NCBI GenBank assembly: GCA_009760855.2
Contig: WPIO01000506.1
Coordinates: 1 to 34,573, forward strand
Direction: 5' to 3'
Length of the DNA stretch: 34,573 bases
Source: Cristatella mucedo
Taxonomy: Eukaryota; Bryozoa; Phylactolaemata; Cristatellidae
Below the pieces are notes generated by a model. The model worked only from the letters and a program-made list of their open reading frames with translations, had not been told where the DNA came from and made no database searches. Shown piece after piece: positions 33,071 to 34,573 of the stretch (positions are counted from its first letter, which is position 1; each line of letters starts with the position of its first letter). Position numbers and translations under genes: made by a program.

Positions 33071-34573
33071 ATCTACATATCGGAGCGTGCGCTGGCTGGC
33101 AGCAGAGTGCTGCACCTAGTTTAAAGCATTTCGCACGTAAATAACACGTTTCGCACTAGTTCGCAGCAGATCGCGGCGGAATATGTAGAAACTTCGAATC
33201 TACATATCGGAGCGTGCGCTGGCTGGCAGCAGAGTGCTGCACCATGTTTAAAGCATTTCGCACGTAAATAACACATTTCGCACGAGTTCGCAGCAGATCG
33301 CGGAATATGTAGAAAGTTCGAATCTACATATCGGAGCGTGTGCTGGCTGGCAGCAGAGTGCTGCACCATGTTTAAAGCATTTCGCACGTAAATAACACGT
33401 TTCGCACGAGTTCGCAGCAGATCGCGGAATATGTAGAAACTTCGAATCTACATATCGGAGCGTGCGCTGGCTGGCAGCAGAGTGCTGCACCATGTTTAAA
33501 GCATTTCGCACGTAAATAACACATTTCGCACGAGTTCGCAGCAGATCGCGGAATATGTAGAAACTTCGAATCTACATATCGGAGCGTGCGCTGGCTGGCA
33601 GCAGAGTGCTGCACCATGTTTAAAGCATTTCGCACGTAAATAACACGTTTCGCACGAGTTCGCAGCAGATCGCGGAATATGTAGAAACTTCGAATCTACA
33701 TATCGGAGCGTGCGCTGGCTGGCAGCAGAGTGCTGCACCATGTTTAAAGCATTTCGCACGTAAATAACACGTTTCGCACGACTTCGCAGCAGATCGCGGA
33801 ATATGTAGAAACTTCGAATCTACATATCGGAGCGTGCGCTGGCTGGCAGCAGAGTGCTGCACCATGTTTAAAGCATTTCGCACGTAAATAACACGTTTCG
33901 CACGAGTTCGCAGCAGATCGCGGAATATGTAGAAACATCGAATCTACATATCGGAGCGTGCGCTGGCTGGCAGCAGAGTGCTGCACCATAGTTTAAAGCA
34001 TTTCGCACGTAAATAACACGTTTCGCACGAGTTCGCAGCAGATCGCGGAATATGTAGAAACTTCGAATCTACATATCGGAGCGTGCGCTGGCTGGCAGCA
34101 GAGTGCTGCACCATGTTTAAAGCATTTCGCACGTAAATAACACGTTTCGCACTACTTCGCAGCAGATCGCGGAATATGTAGAAACTTCGAATCTACATAT
34201 CGGAGCGTGCGCTGGCTGGCAGCAGAGTGCTGCACCACGTGTTTAAAGCATTTTCGCACGTAAATAACACGTTTCGCACGAGTTCGCAGCAGATCGCGGA
34301 ATATGTAGAAACTTCGAATCTACATATCGGAGCGTGCGCTGGCTGGCAGCAGAGTGCTGCACCATGTTTAAAGCATTTCGCACGTAAATAACACGTTTCG
34401 CACACGGTTCGCAGCAGATCGCGGAATATGTAGAAACTTCGAATCTACATATCGGAGCGTGCGCTGGCTGGCAGCAGAGTGCTGCACCATGTTTAAAGCA
34501 TTTCGCACGTAAATAACACGTTTCGCACGAGTTCCCAGCAGATCGCGGAATATGTAGAAACTTCGAATCTACA

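Larger units (their letters stand above)
1..34573 (+). repeat. Satellite DNA array, 124-bp monomer, about 279 head-to-tail copies
   Basis: The same ~124-bp sequence recurs from the first to the last base, always in the same orientation, with no unique sequence longer than about 27 bp between copies. Monomer starts are easy to follow by ATGTTTAAAG (variants CTATGTTT, CTAGTTTAAAG, TTGTTTAAAG), directly after GTGCTGCACC. In clean stretches the starts are exactly 124 bp apart (for example 21766, 21890, 22014). Both ends of the window lie inside the array, so its true length is unknown. No coding function is credible: 124 leaves a remainder of 1 when divided by 3, so each frame is shifted at every copy, and the monomer contains stops on both strands. 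Large eukaryotic satellite arrays of this kind are known from centromeric, pericentromeric and subtelomeric heterochromatin; which applies here cannot be seen. The family was not recognised. Confidence 0.98.
18854..34573 (+). repeat. Array segment 4: type B monomer domain
   Basis: About 127 monomers with G50, G77, A83, A87 and G103. Homogeneity is much higher than in segments 1 to 3: many neighbouring copies are identical (for example 21766-21889 and 21890-22013). Internal variants recur: CACATTTCGCACG for CACGTTTCGCACG (about 20 copies), CACCTAG for CACCATG at the junction (about 20 copies), CACTACTTCGC for CACGAGTTCGC (about 16 copies), and AACATCG for AACTTCG. The spacing of the CACATTTCG variant is irregular (2 to 10 or more units), so no array-wide higher-order period is apparent. 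The array continues past the window end. Confidence 0.92.

Noticed and set aside
1-34573. CRISPR array
   Set aside because: Repeats are contiguous 124-bp units with no unique spacers, and no cas genes are present.
18854-34573. Strict array-wide higher-order repeat in the type B domain
   Set aside because: Spacings of the CACATTTCG, CCTAG and CACTACTT variants are irregular (one to more than ten units). Only local blocks match.

Overview
The whole 34.6 kb window is one uninterrupted head-to-tail tandem array of a ~124-bp monomer, about 279 copies (34,573/124). I find no protein-coding gene, tRNA, rRNA, CRISPR array or recognisable transposon. This is satellite DNA, so the source is almost certainly a eukaryote and the location probably heterochromatic (centromeric, pericentromeric, subtelomeric or a sex/B chromosome). 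I do not recognise the monomer as a named satellite and cannot name the species. By hand count the commonest monomer (positions 21766-21889) has 61 G+C of 124 bases (49%) and 12 CpG against about 7.5 expected. This argues against long exposure to CpG-methylation decay and fits an invertebrate or another lightly methylated genome better than a vertebrate, but that is inference.

Monomer anatomy (coordinate 1 = the ATG of ATGTTTAAAG): (i) TTTCGCACG at 13-21 and again at 33-41, with a third TTCGCA at 44-49, giving 20-bp and 10-bp internal spacings; (ii) a dyad with a 9-bp stem and 9-nt loop at 62-88; (iii) a 6-bp stem with 3-nt loop at 107-121. Five sites separate two subfamilies. Type A has C50, A77, G83, G87, A103. 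Type B has G50, G77, A83, A87, G103.

Layout: 1-4716 is a noisy, indel-rich mixture, worst near 2100-2480, that is either a decaying array edge or poor consensus. 4717-17167 is a type A domain. 17168-18853 is a mosaic boundary with recombinant A/B monomers. 18854-34573 is a homogeneous type B domain. Two long poly-A tracts interrupt the array, one near the end of A (15193) and one in the mosaic zone (18696). Local higher-order patterns exist (a dimer at 15924-16419; a three-unit variant block at 25479, 30372 and 30992), but no array-wide higher-order repeat was found by eye.

The most interesting signal is the dyad at monomer positions 62-88. All three common variants keep nine possible base pairs in plus-strand RNA (G:U in type A, A:U in type B). 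One monomer (28429-28455) carries a two-sided change, G69 to C with C81 to G, that restores a perfect stem, while three related monomers carry only one side. This could reflect selection on a hairpin (RNA or cruciform) or quasi-palindrome correction by template switching. The window contains no gene system; any new biology would lie in the satellite itself.
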